A stretch of DNA of 64,000 nt from Vitrella brassicaformis (taxonomy: Eukaryota; Sar; Vitrellaceae). Each line of letters opens with the position of its first letter. Within the stretch, counting starts at the first letter, position 1. Below the pieces are notes generated by a model that made no database searches, was not told the DNA's origin, and saw nothing but the letters and a program-made list of their open reading frames with translations. The position numbers and the translations under genes are program-made. This document shows positions 22,875 to 34,540 of this stretch, piece by piece. The stretch covers positions 24,883 through 88,882 of the forward strand of contig CDMY01000392.1 in NCBI GenBank assembly GCA_001179505.1, in the 5' to 3' direction.

Positions 22875-25482
22875 CTAGTCACGCATCTCGTTGCTAGATG
22901 GGAAGTAGTCAGTGATGAGCAGCTGCCCGTCCGGGACCGGCAGCCCCTCCCTACAGAATTCGACACTCCAGGGGCCTGTCTGCACGACGGCGAACCCCAA
23001 ACGGCTCAGCCGCCTCTCACACACACACCCGCACACGCACGCACTCCCACACCCGTGTAGCGCACCGAGTGGGAACTCAATGTCTGTTCTGAGTGCGATG
23101 CGCTCTAGATTCGGCAGAGTGGCGATGGCCTTGAGGCACGCGCCCCACAAATAGGTGAAGTCCGGCACCTCGTCCGGCTCCTCTAGCCACGAGAGTGCCG
23201 AGAAGTACACGCTGATGCAGCGGATACGGTGCTCGATGCCACTATCGCCTTTCTCGCCCCCACCTGCCTTGCCCGCCGACGCCACAGCCTCGCTATGATC
23301 TGACTCTGCCCAATTGGGCAGCTCGGCCCAGAGCTGATCGTCATCCCCCTCCCAAAGGGACCAATCCTCCCTGCCCTCGAAGCACGAGTGGAACGCACCC
23401 TTAATGTGCAGCAGGGGCCCGTCACTCGAGCAGTTGCGCAGATATATATATATATATAAGTTGCAGCGATGGCAGGTGGTCAATGGCCGTGGTGACGGCC
23501 TCCTCGCCAAGCTGCTCCGCCTTGCCGAGGTCGATGCAGCGCACCTTGGGGAAGACGCGGCCGAGGTTGAACAGCAGGGGCTGCGGCAGGGGGCTGTCGG
23601 TGTCCCTCGCTGGCTGCAGGGTGAGTGTGCGGGCCGAGCTGAAGACCAGCTTGGGCAGCATGGAGTAGAAGGCCTGGAGGATGGCGTCTTGGGAGAGGCT
23701 GGTGGGAAAAGTCACTGATGTGGCGAGGGAGGCCACCAAGGTGAGGGTGGAGGAGGCAAGTGAGTAGGCCTCCATGTCGTAGATGAGGCGCATGGACCTG
23801 TTGGGCTGCATGAGGAGGGTGAAGGGGAAGTCGAACGAGCTGCTGCTGTAGTCCTCCTCGCCGTCAGGATGCACGCAGCACCTGTGGACCACACTCAGGG
23901 ACTGCGACCCACACAGCAAGCAAAGCAAAGCAAAGCAAAGCAGCAGACACACAAGGCGACTGCACTCGCTGCACATACATTGCCACCCCTTCCTCCCAAT
24001 GCGTGTGGCCCACGCACGTGGATGATGGGTGGAGTGATCTGTTTGACGTTGATGGCCGCCTCGATGGCCCCCACCGACCTCAGCCACGTAAAGTTGTCGA
24101 GGTCCATCCATGGGTCCGAATCGGGCAGATTCGTTGTGATCTTGAAGCTCGTCACCTTCTTCACGGGACTGGGCATGACAAGATCCATCGCCTCACACGC
24201 ATCCCACGCGAAGGGGGGAGACAGGATGACGTTGGGGGGGCTGTCGCACCACTCCAGCCAGGCGCGGCCGTAGGTCTCATCCTCATCATGATCTCCAGGT
24301 TCGTTGTCGTCGGCGGTCTCCTCCTGCATGCTACGCTTGCGCAACTCAACCGCCGCCAGCGACCTGCGGATCACGCAACAGGCAGGGAAGCGATTGCTGC
24401 GTGTCGGCTCCTTTGGATATGTGGTGTGTGCCACTCACCTGAGTCTCCATTTGCGCCGCCATGAGACCGACGCCCAACTCCCCCCCACCACGACCGTCTT
24501 CAGCCGTGGGAAGGCTGCCCCGCTCTCACCCTCGTTTACTGGCGCTACCCTGTGCCGCACCGTCGAGGTCGTGTCAGCCACCAGACTCTCCAGGCGATTT
24601 CTCGTCCCCTCTATGAGCTTCGCCATCCCATCGGTCATCTGGCATCGCACCACTGCACGCTTGGTCTTGGCCACCCAAGGGCGCCACGCCTGCAGCTGCC
24701 CCTCGGTGAGGTTGATGGCCCGGTCGGCCGTGAATGTGATAGTGGTGTGCATGTGGGGGTCATGCGATGGGCCGAGGAAGGAGGAGTGCGCGCGCGCGAG
24801 GCCGCCGATGAGGGCCTCAGTGCCAACCAACGGACCGAGGCTGTCATACAGCAGCCCCTCGGGCATGGTGAGCAGCAAGGGGGGCACCGACTGAACAGAA
24901 CAACACCACAACACAACACACACACAACATACCAAGTCGCACATTGCCTCCTCTTTTTGTGGTCATCGGTGCGCGCCCCGGCTTACGTCTTGCAGCAGGT
25001 TGTGCTTCATGGCGGTGAGTTTCTGCTGTGCGAAGCCGATGAGGATGGCTTGTGTATCGGGCGTGACACCTCGCGCAGGGTCCATCTTGGACAGCAGCGT
25101 CTTGAACCTCTCGAAATCCAGACACACCATCTGCACACACACAGCCAGCGACAAGTACGCAATGGTCAGAATGGCCAAACGCACTGCCGTGTGTCCTCTC
25201 GATGCTCACCTTGGCTACATTGGGGCACATCTCCTTGCCCAGCGTCCGCTCCTTGCTCTCCTTGAGCGTCAAGACCTCAGCCGCCTGCATCCCATATACC
25301 GCAGAGAGCGCTTTTTCGAGAGAGGACAATCATTGATCAAGAGCATGCAGCCCGTTGTTCTCACCCTCACCTACCTGCTGATGCAGCTGGTTGAGTTTCT
25401 GCACAACATTTTCGTATCTGTCCCTGAAGCCGAGCACTCGTCCGAGCAGTGCCACGGCGTCGGTCCGGGACTCGAGCTCCAT
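22875..25482 (-). CDS. Large unknown protein, leucine-rich, frame broken at an AT microsatellite
   Basis: Starts at ATG 25482 (MELESRTDAVALLGRVLGF). Phase is kept through LHQQ|AAEVLTLKESKERT, CPNVAK|MVCLDFERFK, and LLQD|SVPPLLLTMPEG. Long exons follow with hydrophobic, strand-like spacing (SARTLTLQPARDT, VRCIDLGKAEQLGEEAV, IRCISVYFSALSWLEE, LKAIATLPNLERIALR), reminiscent of divergent leucine-rich repeats. It ends NEMRD at TAG 22875. The reading frame changes at 23442-23458, an (AT)8A tract. Upstream the frame runs DHLPSLQL then leaves; downstream coding resumes as RNCSSDGPLLHIKG in another frame. No GT-AG intron fits there. One more dinucleotide, or two fewer, would join the frames. This is either an assembly slip, a polymorphism or a young pseudogene. 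Family not recognised. Confidence 0.72.
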
Positions 25483-25572
25483 CTAGCGCCCACTGACACG
25501 CTCAAGTGAACAATGCAGTGGATATGTCCTGTACGGGCCGAACGATTCGATTTCTGATTCAATGATTTCCCT

Positions 25573-25610
25573 GGGGTTTAGGGTTATAGGGTTAGGGTCT
25601 TAAACCCTAC
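25573..25610. promoter_or_regulatory. Interstitial telomere-like (TTTAGGG) block
   Basis: A short degenerate array GGGGTTTAGGGTTATAGGG..TTAGGG..TTAAACCCTAC lies between divergent starts (25482 and 25682), about 72 bp from the plus-strand ATG. Similar boxes precede other starts in this window (12862, 19337, 52074). In plants such telo-boxes act in promoters; here the role is inferred from position only. Confidence 0.55.
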
Positions 25611-25681
25611 AAAGATCCGAAGTTTACGCACGCCCTTTGGGGCAACGCCGCATAGCCACGAGATAGCCGAAGCGGATAGCC

Positions 25682-27111
25682 ATGCAGTCGCCCGAGCCCA
25701 ACATTCGGAGGGCCGAGCCGACCACGCCACCCACCAACCGGCGAGATCCCAATCGCATGTATGACCCGCCCCCCGCACCCAAGAAATCCAGGAACCGCAC
25801 GGCGCGTGCACTGCATCTGTCCGCCACCCCCCCTCCAGTGCGGTCCGATCCCTTCCGGCGGTTGAGCTTCTCCGGCGGCCCTGCAGCAGCGGCGGCAGGC
25901 CTTCATGTGCAGCGTGGTGGTGGAGAGGGTGGGATGGGTGGCGCCATGGCGGCCGCGGCTGCTGCGGCTGCTGCAGCGGCTGTGGCGCAGTCACCGCAGC
26001 GCGCGGTGCCCGCTAGGAACAAACGAACCCACGATGTAAGCCATGGTGTGTTAATTGTGTCACATGGGCTCTCTGTCGTGTCTGTCTGGACATGTGTGTC
26101 ATGCATTGCATTGCAGGAGTTGATGAGTCATCCCTACGAGCGGCAGGGGGAGGTGGAGTGCAGTCCCCCCCGCAGCTTCATGGCCCGCATAGCCCAGATG
26201 GCGCCGGAGGGACCCGCTGCCGCCGTGGGTGATGGTGTGGTTGATGTGACGGAGCGAGGCCACGACCCCGCGTTCCCCGCATACCAGCCCAAGAAGGCCA
26301 TCCGCCGCCGTGAGGTGGGTCAGGGAGGGAGGGCGGGAGAGAGGGAGAGAAGGATGGATATACGGTGGAGATATGGTGCAGGGTGGTGGTGCTGTAGAGC
26401 GTCGTGGTCCGTTTGCACCGGTAGCGCCCATGTTGCCTGGCAGCCCGCCCCCTGCCCGCCGGCTGTCCAAGTCGCCGCACAGCATGGAGATCGTCCGTGA
26501 CATGAAGCGCATGGTCATCCTCTCCAACAAGCGCGGCAAGCCGTCGGGCGCATCGCGCCTCCTGCAGCCTGGCAGCGGCAGCGGGAGCGGGATGGACGTG
26601 GGCAACGGGGCGTATGCCATGGACACGGACAATGGCGCCAGCCAGGGGGGGCAGGGGGGTATGGTGATGGATAACGTATCTGGCGTTGGTGCGGTGCCGT
26701 CCATCGGCAGCCTGGCGCAGCAGCCACCCGGCGGTGCTCCTGCCGGAGGGGGTGCTGTCGGCAGCGGTGATGCTGCTCCTGGCGCTGTGCTCGGCGTGCC
26801 TCGTGTGGCGGTTGGTGAGACGACGCCTCCCCGACAGCAGCAGGCGGCTGTGGGTGTGGGTGTGGGTGTCGGTGTGGGCCGTCGTCCCCCCCGCCCCCCC
26901 ACCAACCGGCGGGGTGTCAACCGGCCGCGGACGAGGGCGCAGCTCGCACTTGAGGCCGCGGCACAGAAGGCCAACGACCCATTCATACCACCAACGCCTT
27001 CACGACGGGTCAGTGCAGCAGGCTCTCACACCACACAGACAGGCGAACGGATACAAGTATGCAGCGGTGCATTGCTGCGTGTGTGTCCGTGTCTGGTGTG
27101 TGCAGCGTTGA
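25682..27111 (+). CDS. Low-complexity protein with NKRTHD module
   Basis: Starts MQSPEPNIRRAEPTTPPTNR. Three main exons join in phase: NKRTHD|ELMSHPYERQGEVECSPP, then AIRRRE|GGGAVERRGPFAP. The protein is rich in Pro, Ala and Gly (an Ala run near residue 95; GVGVGVGVG near 26850). The segment PPTNRRGVNRPR late in the protein echoes PPTNRRDPNR near its start. NKRTHD-[ED]-x-M-x-HPxERQ and LLQPGSGSGSGMDVGN recur in the gene at 57933-60834, so these are related modules. If the GTCAGTG at 27009 is a donor and CAG at 27105 the acceptor, the protein ends at TGA 27111; without splicing the frame runs to 27221. Function unknown; probable nuclear or scaffold protein. Confidence 0.65.
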
Positions 27112-27615
27112 GAGGAGTTTTGGAGTATCTGAGGAGTGTAGAGTTGGTTGGAGAACCTGGAGGTCGGCGGCGGATGGAGGAGACATCGACAGTCATATGG
27201 ACGGATGGATGGGATGGCTGATATGCGTGTGTGTGTGTACACAATTTGTTTCGTTCGTTAGGAAGAACGGAAAGACCAGGTGGCGACCATGCATACCTGT
27301 CTGCGAAAGAGCCTGCTTGCCGACTCACTCAGAGAGGGCAGGCGTGGTTGTGGTGTGGGGGGTGGGTGGGTGGCTGGGTGGTCTGCGCCTACATGTGAAC
27401 AGCTGAAGGACGATAATGGGTGCCTGCGTGACGTGTCTGGGTGGATGGATGGATGGACGATCGGCGGAATGAACGATAACACATTGATCGATCCACTTCG
27501 GGTTCGTGAGTGCATCACCATGCATCAGAAATTCTCACACAAGCGCTATCTAGCACTTAACCAGGCCGTCCATGAGTGAAAAATGGTGCAACACACCCAC
27601 GCGCACACACCCACC

Positions 27616-27647
<32 letters not shown>

Positions 27648-28202
27648 AAGAAAAGGGTCGGGTTGGCCAGTCAGTGTCAGTGAGGCAAGGAACGCAACTT
27701 CATTTGCAAAACTCGGCACGGCTCATGCAGGGGGGTATGTTATGTACACGCAGATCAACTGCTGTCTGACTGTCTGTCTGTCTTGCTGTCGGTCTGTCTG
27801 TGTGCGGCTCGGGTGCGGTGCGAGTGAGGTTCATCGGCCCTCGCCCTCGCACTTCTGTCCTGCCAGTGTGAGATCACCAGCAGGAAATCAGTAACGAGAC
27901 CAAGGCCCATGACCCCCCCAGCCACCAGCCAGCAACACTTACACGCAAACACTCACAGGCGCCGCCAACAACCACAACGACACCTCACTTAGGCACACAT
28001 GTTTTCCCTCCACCATGTTCTCTCTGTCGAGTGGGCTGCGCCTTTCACCCATGACTCGCACCGGACCGCCAGAAGCCATATGTGTCAGCTTCGAGCAGTC
28101 CAGTATGAGGGCCAAGTGAAAAGCACGCAGCCCCCAACGACATTCGAACACACACCCGCACCAAGATAATGAAGGCCGATCGCGCCCCCTTGCTCATAAC
28201 GT
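27112..28202. other. Intergenic region
   Basis: Between the low-complexity gene and the convergent Qa-SNARE gene. It contains a GT-rich stretch (27225-27240), a GA run (27626-27650) and a CTGT repeat (27767-27800). I see no gene or RNA. Confidence 0.5.
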
Positions 28203-29634
28203 CTATCTGAGGAAGAGGGGGGCGAAGAGAATGAGGCCAAGGATCAGAAAGAGGATGATCATGCACACGAAACGCTGATCACACACACACACACACAAAC
28301 ACACAAGAATGGATGAAGTGGGTGAGGTCACTCGTCGTGTGGATGGTTGGTTACCTTGGTGACGGCGTTCTGAAACTTCCTCGCTGTGATGAGCTCCTGC
28401 GTCGCATCATCTGAAACACATTCACCCACACACACGAGGGAGAGACTGACCGCCTGCCACACACCCCCATGCCGCCCTGGCTCTCACCAGTGTAGTCCTT
28501 AGCGCTGGACACGTTGTGCTCGATCTGGTCGATGAGGTCGCCCTGCGTCTCCACATACGCCGCCAGGTCGGTGTACAGGCGCTGGATGTCACCCACACCT
28601 GACAGACAGACGGACACACACGGACACATGGGGGTGGTAAGCTCTGTTTGTATGTGTGTGTGTGTGGGTGGCCCTACTTCTTTGCAGCTTCTGTAGGTCG
28701 TTGTAGGTGTCCTGCAGGTCCTGCAGCTCGTCTATCGCCGCCTGGGCAGTCTCATGACCCTGTCAGTCAAACACACCCACCATGAGCCACACATGCGACG
28801 TTAGCTCATGTGTGGTCGGCCGGTGTCATTGCTCACCCCCGATATCCTCCCCCTGATGGCCGCCGATGCGCTCTGCACGCCGCCGTCCGCCTCCATCAGG
28901 GCCTCTATCTCGCGATCTGTCGCCTCAGGATACGCTGAACCACCACACACACACACACGGACACCCATGGCCCCCATTCCACCGAGTCAGTCGCTGTCTG
29001 TCTTTATCACTTACCGAGCCTGACTTGGCGTATGACCTTGGCGCGCACGTCGCGTTGGTACTCGGACTGCGCCTGCTGGTGGTCTGCCAGGTGTGACCTG
29101 AACTTGCGAGTGAGGTTCTGGTAGAGGTTGATGCGGATCCGTGTCTCCGACGAGTGCGGCTGCGCCTCGCGCACCGCCTCGTTCTCCAGCCGCATGGCCT
29201 CCAGCAGCCGGCGGATAGACACAGACTGCTGACTCGCCTCGCTCAACAGACTGTTCAGCTGCTGGCTCACCGCTGCGACACAAACCACCACCACCAAGAC
29301 AAGACACACATGAGCTGTCTCGCTTGCCCATCCTGCCTGTGATCTCACCCCTCTCCTTGGCAGAGCTGTTGGCGGCCAGTGCGTGCCCCTTGAGCGCCCT
29401 GACCCTGTCGCTGATGCTGTGGAACTGCCCCAGCTCGCTCTTGATGGTGGTCACCTGCTTGAAGAAGTCGTCCGTCGACCCCACAGCGCCACCCGCCAGG
29501 CCGTCAGACGTCGGCGAGGTGAAGAGGTCCCGCATGCTCGATGACGCGCTGGACGGGAGAGATGCGCTTGAGGAGGTGGTCTGCTGCTGCTGCCGTTTCG
29601 CCATCTGGCGAAGATCATTGAGGCGGTCGTTCAT
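28203..29634 (-). CDS. Qa-SNARE (syntaxin-like)
   Basis: Membrane-fusion t-SNARE. It starts MNDRLNDLRQMAKRQQQQ at 29634. An N-terminal helical (Habc-type) region follows, with DDFFKQVTTIKSELGQFHSI, ISDRVRALKGHALAANSS, and RIRINLYQNLTRKFRSHLAD. The Qa-type t-SNARE motif lies in the C-terminal third: VGDIQRLYTDLAAYVETQGD and IDQIEHNVSSAKDYT (zero-layer Gln in VETQGD), then DATQELITARKFQNAVTK. The last exon is a single-pass anchor, RFVCMIILFLILGLILFAPL, just before TAG at 28203. Domain order and length (about 330 residues) match plasma-membrane or Golgi-type Qa-SNAREs; the exact compartment cannot be told. About seven introns, CA-rich on the plus strand. Confidence 0.93.
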
Positions 29635-29908
29635 CTTGGGAATCAGATCTGCGCAAGGCGAGCTACACTTACAAGCTCGCGCCGTTCGAGATGGTTGGGA
29701 TGGTTCCGGAGATGCCTTAAGGATCACCCTGACCGCTCTGGATGGTTCGGAGATCGCATGTTTGTTGCTTGATCTTCGTCGCCTCCGGCTCATCGTGAGG
29801 GCGTGGTTCGCGGCAGCAGATATGGATGGATAGCCCGACGCTGCATCACAGCAGCAGCTACACCGCTTCATCGGTGTCAGCGCATCTGTAGCTCTTGGCG
29901 ACGAGTCC
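29635..29908. promoter_or_regulatory. Divergent promoter region (Qa-SNARE / F-box-like gene)
   Basis: 274-bp spacer between opposed start codons. It has an inverted repeat GCGAGCT (29658-29664) and AGCTCGC (29674-29680), 39 bp upstream of the Qa-SNARE ATG. The motif AAGCTCGC also precedes the HIR, DGAT2, QDPR and SPR starts. Confidence 0.5.
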
Positions 29909-30705
29909 ATGGACGGAAGCAACTCATCGGCGGCTGCCGCAGGTGAACGAGTGAATAAATGAATGAATGTGCTGGAGAGAATGAAATGCCTCTCTGCATC
30001 TCTGTGTTACGTGCAGGCGGTGGCGGCGGCGGCGGCGGCATGTCTTCAGCGAACCGTTTGAGCGAGGGACTGAACACGACGGTGAGATGAGAGTGAGAGG
30101 GAGGCTCAGTAAGAAGCTTTCCTGTCTGCCGTTGCTTTGTGTTCAGGTGTCGACTGGTGATGGGAAGCGGTCACGTGTAGCTATCGACCCGGCTGCTACC
30201 GCTGCTAGTGCCGGTACGTGCGCACACAAAACATCACCAACACAATGACGAATAGATGTATGTGATGCTGTGTTGTGTGTGCCTTCAGGTGGTGTGTCGA
30301 GTGGTGCATTCGGTGCTGGAGCAGCGGCACAGGAGCACACTACTAAGCAAAAGGTGACACAAGAACCGACCACCACCTCTATCGCGCATCTTTCCCTCGT
30401 GTGTCTGTGCGTGTGTTAGAAGTACGGCCGACCGTGTCTGTCCGGTCTGCCTGAGGGCGTCATCGGGCATGTGGGCACCTTCCTTACCACTTTGACGGCC
30501 GTCCGGCTGTCGAAGGTCAGCAAGGAGACCCGCGAGAAGGCCATCGACGACACTTTCGGCGTCTTCCGCCACTTCGCCATGACGAAAAAAGAGGAGGACA
30601 TCTACGGCAAGATCAAGAAAGTGGAGGAGATGAAGCACATGGTGAGTGAGAGAGCTAAGGTGAGTTCTGCCACATGGATGGCATGCTCTATCGGTGTGTG
30701 TGTAT

Positions 30706-30745
<40 letters not shown>

Positions 30746-32088
30746 GGCAAAATCCGTACGGCGTTTGTGGGCACAGATGACAGCTCCTGTCTGGTGGAGC
30801 TCCTCGAGGCGTCAAGAGCGACACTCGAGGAGCTGACCGTCTGTGGCGGCGAGTACGATATGCTGCTCCTCAGTCAGGGCCATATCGAGGCCTCCAACTC
30901 TCAGGTCGAGTTCCCCAAGCTGACCCGCATGGACGTCCAGTCCACCGAGTGGCTCGAATACATAGGGTATGTGCATGCAACACAAGATGCATGTAGTGTC
31001 TGTCTGTCTGGCGCTCACACGTTTGTCTGTCTGCAGTGTCCGTCGGTGGGCCCTTCCGGCCCTCACGAGTCTCCAGATCCATGGTTGCAGTGCGAGCACG
31101 CTTGTGCCCCTCCTCAACGCATCCCCCAAGATCGAGCAGCTGGAGACCAAGGCCAGGCATCCCAGCAAGGGCGGCTGCATCAGCTTGTCCAAGGACACCG
31201 GCGAGCTTGTCCCGGCCCACGACGACACGGAGTCCGAGTGGCCGGGGTTCCTCAGTGCCCTCCAGAGCTGCCCCTACCTCACCACCATCACCGGCATGTG
31301 GCTATGGAGTGGGGAGAGTGACCGCCTCAAGAGCTCAGAAATGTACTCGACGCACACTGGACCAACACGCAAAACAATGGTGAGGCACCGAAGACATGCG
31401 TGTGGTTTGCGTCGATCAATTGGTTTGTACCTATCGGCGACTCATGCGTGCGCAAGAGGCTGGAGTTTGTGGTGAGTCCTTCGACGGCCGGCGACAACTT
31501 GGGGCAGGGGGCTGCGGCCAACGTGCAGGCCTTCCGTAGCTGGGCGGCGGGAGTCAACTGCGAGCTCAAGTGGCGGCCCGTGGGCGACTTCTACGTCGAC
31601 TGCAGCAGCGACGCCGCAGAAGCCCCTCGTGCGCCCGGCGGCGTCATGGGAGATGTCGCATCAGAGCTGGCGCCCAAGGCCACTGGGGTAAGGCAAGAAA
31701 GGACAGATAAATGCGGGGATCCATGTGTGTGCTCGGCACGGTGTGTGCTCAGGTCGACTTGCGGCTCGGTGGGACGCCTTTGCACTCATCGTGGAGTGGC
31801 GTGCTCAGCTTCCCCAACGCCAAGTGGCTCCGTATCTCTGTCGAGGAGGGCGCGAGTGTCTCGGCAGCTGTGGGCAGCATCCCCACGTGCCTCATCGACG
31901 AAACGAGCCGACGGTTGCCGGCTGTGCAGCACCTGCGGATCCCTCGTGGCCACTGTGAGTGGTCGTCGCTCGCTGACCTGCCGGTGTCCTGTAGCAAGAT
32001 GCGCTCGTTTTTGGGCGGGCTGAAGACACTGCAGAGTACGTGTGTTCCCTGCGGGCTGATGTCGCTTCTGCCTGTAGAGCACCGGTAG
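29909..32088 (+). CDS. F-box-like protein of unknown target
   Basis: Starts MDGSNSSAAAAG, with four short low-complexity exons (GGGGGGG|MSSANRLSEGLNTT|VSTGDGKRSRVAIDPAA|GGVSSGAFGAGAA) in consistent phase. KYGRPCLSGLPEGVIGHVGT and the following LTAVRLSKVSKETREKA resemble an F-box (LP..hh.hh..FL....hh.hs.VSK). The C-terminal part has leucine-rich-like strands (LEELTVCGGEYDMLL, LTSLQIHGCSAS, YLTTITGMWLWSGE, AKWLRISVEEGA). It ends near GGLKTLQ..EHR at TAG 32088. At 31338-31341 the frame is ambiguous. Either a 77-bp intron (31380-31456, ending AAG) is spliced, or one A is missing from AAA; a good-looking segment (FASINWFVPIGDSC) lies in the alternative frame. If real, it would be a substrate receptor of an SCF ubiquitin ligase. 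Confidence 0.65.
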
Positions 32089-32185
32089 CGGGTTAGCGTG
32101 GGCATGGTGTTGTGTGTGAGTGGACGGTGGACGCTCCTGACATATGGGATGACCACTGCCCACACATACGCCACCTCAAGGGTTT

Positions 32186-32249
32186 TGACCAGGGGAGCAA
32201 GGCACAGCCGGGTCATTTGACCAGGGGAGCAAGGCACAGCCGGGTCATT
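32186..32249. repeat. 32-bp tandem direct repeat (two units)
   Basis: The unit begins TGACCAGGGGAGCAAGGCAC and ends CCGGGTCATT. The two copies at 32186-32217 and 32218-32249 are essentially identical and adjacent, so the duplication is recent. Confidence 0.85.
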
Positions 32250-33039
32250 TTGCCAAAGTAGCGATGGCATCCCAGCCAGCCAGTATCAACATGTTTGCAA
32301 AGATACCTGCGGATGAGTTGGATCCGGATGACGTGCTGACTCACGAATGAGCTGTCGGCACGTAGAACCCTTGAAGGCACATTACACAGTCAGGCAATTT
32401 CGGAGCTCTTCGTGGTTTTCGGTAGCAGCCAGACTGGGTGGGCGAGCGGGGCAGGGATATGTCGTCTCTATGTGACGCAGTGTGTGTACAGTGTGTGTGT
32501 GTGTGTGTGTGTGTAATTGGGAGAAGGGGGGCGGTGCTCTTCTGGGTGGTCTCGATTAGTACTTGTTGATTGCCACGTGTTGTTCTGTCCGTCGGTCTGT
32601 CTCTTTCGATGGCTCCCCTGCCGTCGTATCTCCCTTTCCCCAATGCCTCGGACCCTTACGTCGACCAGAGACAGAGACAGAGACAAAGACAGAGAGGTCG
32701 AATGAGTAGAGGGCGAGGCAAGACAAGAGGTGGATCTTGGCTGACTCGCACTGGGTGACAGAATGAATGCCAGCTGCTTCGCTCATGTATGCGTCTTGGT
32801 CACAGTGAAATTTTTAGTCCATCTCGACCTGAATGAAGTGTGTCTGCTCCTTCTGCGCTCAGCGTCGACCCGTGCATGCGATGAGTTGAAGGGAGACAGC
32901 AAGGCTCGCCTTCCTCATCCTTACACACCACATCATGCACACTTGATTGGATTGTATGCACAGCACATTCTAGCCCTGCACCTGCCCACCAGCCAGCTAG
33001 TTAGGAAACGGAAAGAAACACAATCTCCTGGCTGTACTG

Positions 33040-33200
33040 AAGCAACATCCTCTCTGTCGCGTGCCGATCCCTTCTGCCGGCCCGCCCGCACGGCGAACAC
33101 CAAGCACTCATTTCTGCCCGACACTCGCCATACGCGCCTACAGAGAAAAGGGAGCAGTACGACACGGCAGCGAAGAGAGAGGTGAGGAACAAAGGTAGGA
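33040..33200. repeat. Dispersed non-coding repeat, copy B
   Basis: Partner of 300-480 in the same orientation. The best-preserved part is a 30-bp identical run at 33166-33195 (GGCAGCGAAGAGAGAGGTGA plus GGAACAAAGG). The GTGCCGATCCCTTCTGCCGG part is diverged. Confidence 0.6.
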
Positions 33201-33260
33201 TCACGCTTCACGCAGACACGGTGGGTCCCCACTACAAAAAGGCGACACCTCCCAGACACG

Positions 33261-33594
33261 TCACGAGCCCCTGGCCTTGTCTGTCAGCAGCAGCGGCTCA
33301 ATGAACTCCCACAGCAGCCGATTCACCTCTGCGGGCCTCTCCAACATGCAGTTGTGGCTCGTGCCCTCAACAACCTGCACACACACAGACAGACATGTCC
33401 ATGTCCATGCGCTTCTGTCTGTCTGTCTGTCTGTCTGGTCACCGACCTTGTGTGTGGCTGAGCCGCCCAGGTCTTTATTGAGCTGCTCTGCCCCACTGAC
33501 GGGCGTGATGGGGTCTGTTTCGCCGGTCAGCAGCAACACTGACGGCTGCACTTCCAACCCACGATACGACTCGATGCCTGCACACGCCCACACG

Positions 33595-33627
<33 letters not shown>

Positions 33628-34410
33628 CCATCCAGATCCACGGGGGCATTCACAGAAACGTTGCACACGGGTCTGTATGGTTGCTTCCTGACCTTGATCG
33701 ATTCCCTGCTGCATCGACGGCCCCACCCAGCCCTTGACCATCCCCTTGATCACAAACATGGGGTTCAGCGACGTCACCTCGTTCTCAGACGCTATAACCA
33801 CCCTCTCCGTGTCAGGATGGAACAGACTCCTGTTGCTCGCGTCGCGAAACATCGGCCGGACCAGCTCCAGCACCGCCACCGGCAGATTCAGCATGATGGC
33901 CGGCGGCTGAGAAGCGTGACGCGACGCGCCGATCAACACAAGCCCGTTGACGGCCATACGGCTGCCCTTGCCCTTCCCCTCTTGGTGGAGCGTTTGCATC
34001 ACCCTGAGAGCGTGCTGGCAGCCGTACGAGTGGCCAACGATGACCGTCGCGCCCTTGCAGAACAGCTGGTAGACAGCCAGGCAGACACCCGCCAGCCTCT
34101 CGGCGGAGTAGTGGTCGAAAGAATCGGTCGGTTTGTCGCTCTCCCCAGCGCCCGGGAGGTCTGGCGCCACTACTCGCAGGCCCCTCTCAGCCAGGAAGTC
34201 TACCTGGTGCTTGAACTGGGCTGCCCGGCCGCCCATGCCGTGCAGGAAAAGGACAGTCATCTTGGCCTCTTCAGGCCCTTCCAGGATGACTCGAAGGCCG
34301 TAGTTGAGAATGGTGAAGCGTTTGTTGCCGTAGCGGGCACGCTCTGCGGCGAGGGTGGGCGGGAGAGATCCAGCAGCATCGGCAGCAGGCGATGATGAAG
34401 TGCCGCCCAT
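33261..34410 (-). CDS. Alpha/beta hydrolase (ABHD8-like), N-myristoylation motif
   Basis: Serine hydrolase of the alpha/beta fold. Key features: VLFLHGMGGRAAQFKHQV (HG oxyanion region), APDLPGAGESDKP, nucleophile elbow VIVGHSYGCQHAL (GxSxG), acid residue region LLLTGETDPITPVSGAE, and catalytic histidine VEGTSHNCMLERP. Three main exons, about 320 residues, end at TGA 33261 (KARGS). An in-frame ATG 30 bp upstream exists, but I choose ATG 34410, giving MGGTSSSP, a good myristoylation signal (Gly2, Ser6). Substrate unknown; lipase, esterase or C-C hydrolase activity is possible. The start is 130 bp from the divergent HIR gene, which also begins with a lipidation motif, suggesting a shared membrane setting. 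Confidence 0.88.
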
Positions 34411-34540
34411 GATAGGTGCGAGCAGGAGGAAACAGCTCAATAACGGTCCCTTTTCGAAAAAAGCGTGGCAGATCTGCCTCTCCGCCTCAAGCTCGCCTTT
34501 TGAGCCGAGGGTCTCTCCCGTGTTGCATTTTCATCGCACC
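34411..34540. promoter_or_regulatory. Bidirectional promoter of ABHD-like and HIR genes
   Basis: Shortest divergent spacer in the window (130 bp). It carries GGCAGATCTGCC (about 34477-34488), immediately followed at 34489-34496 by AAGCTCGC, and an A/T-rich TTTTCGAAAAAA. Both motifs recur in other divergent spacers here. Confidence 0.55.

Larger units (their letters stand above)
32089..33260. other. Convergent intergenic region with repeats
   Basis: Between the F-box-like and hydrolase stop codons. It contains a 32-bp direct tandem repeat (32186-32249), a TG run (32492-32512) and the second copy of a dispersed repeat (33040-33200). No gene is seen. Confidence 0.55.

Noticed and set aside
25573-25610. 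Telomere / chromosome end
   Set aside because: Only a few degenerate TTTAGGG units, flanked by genes on both sides; interstitial.
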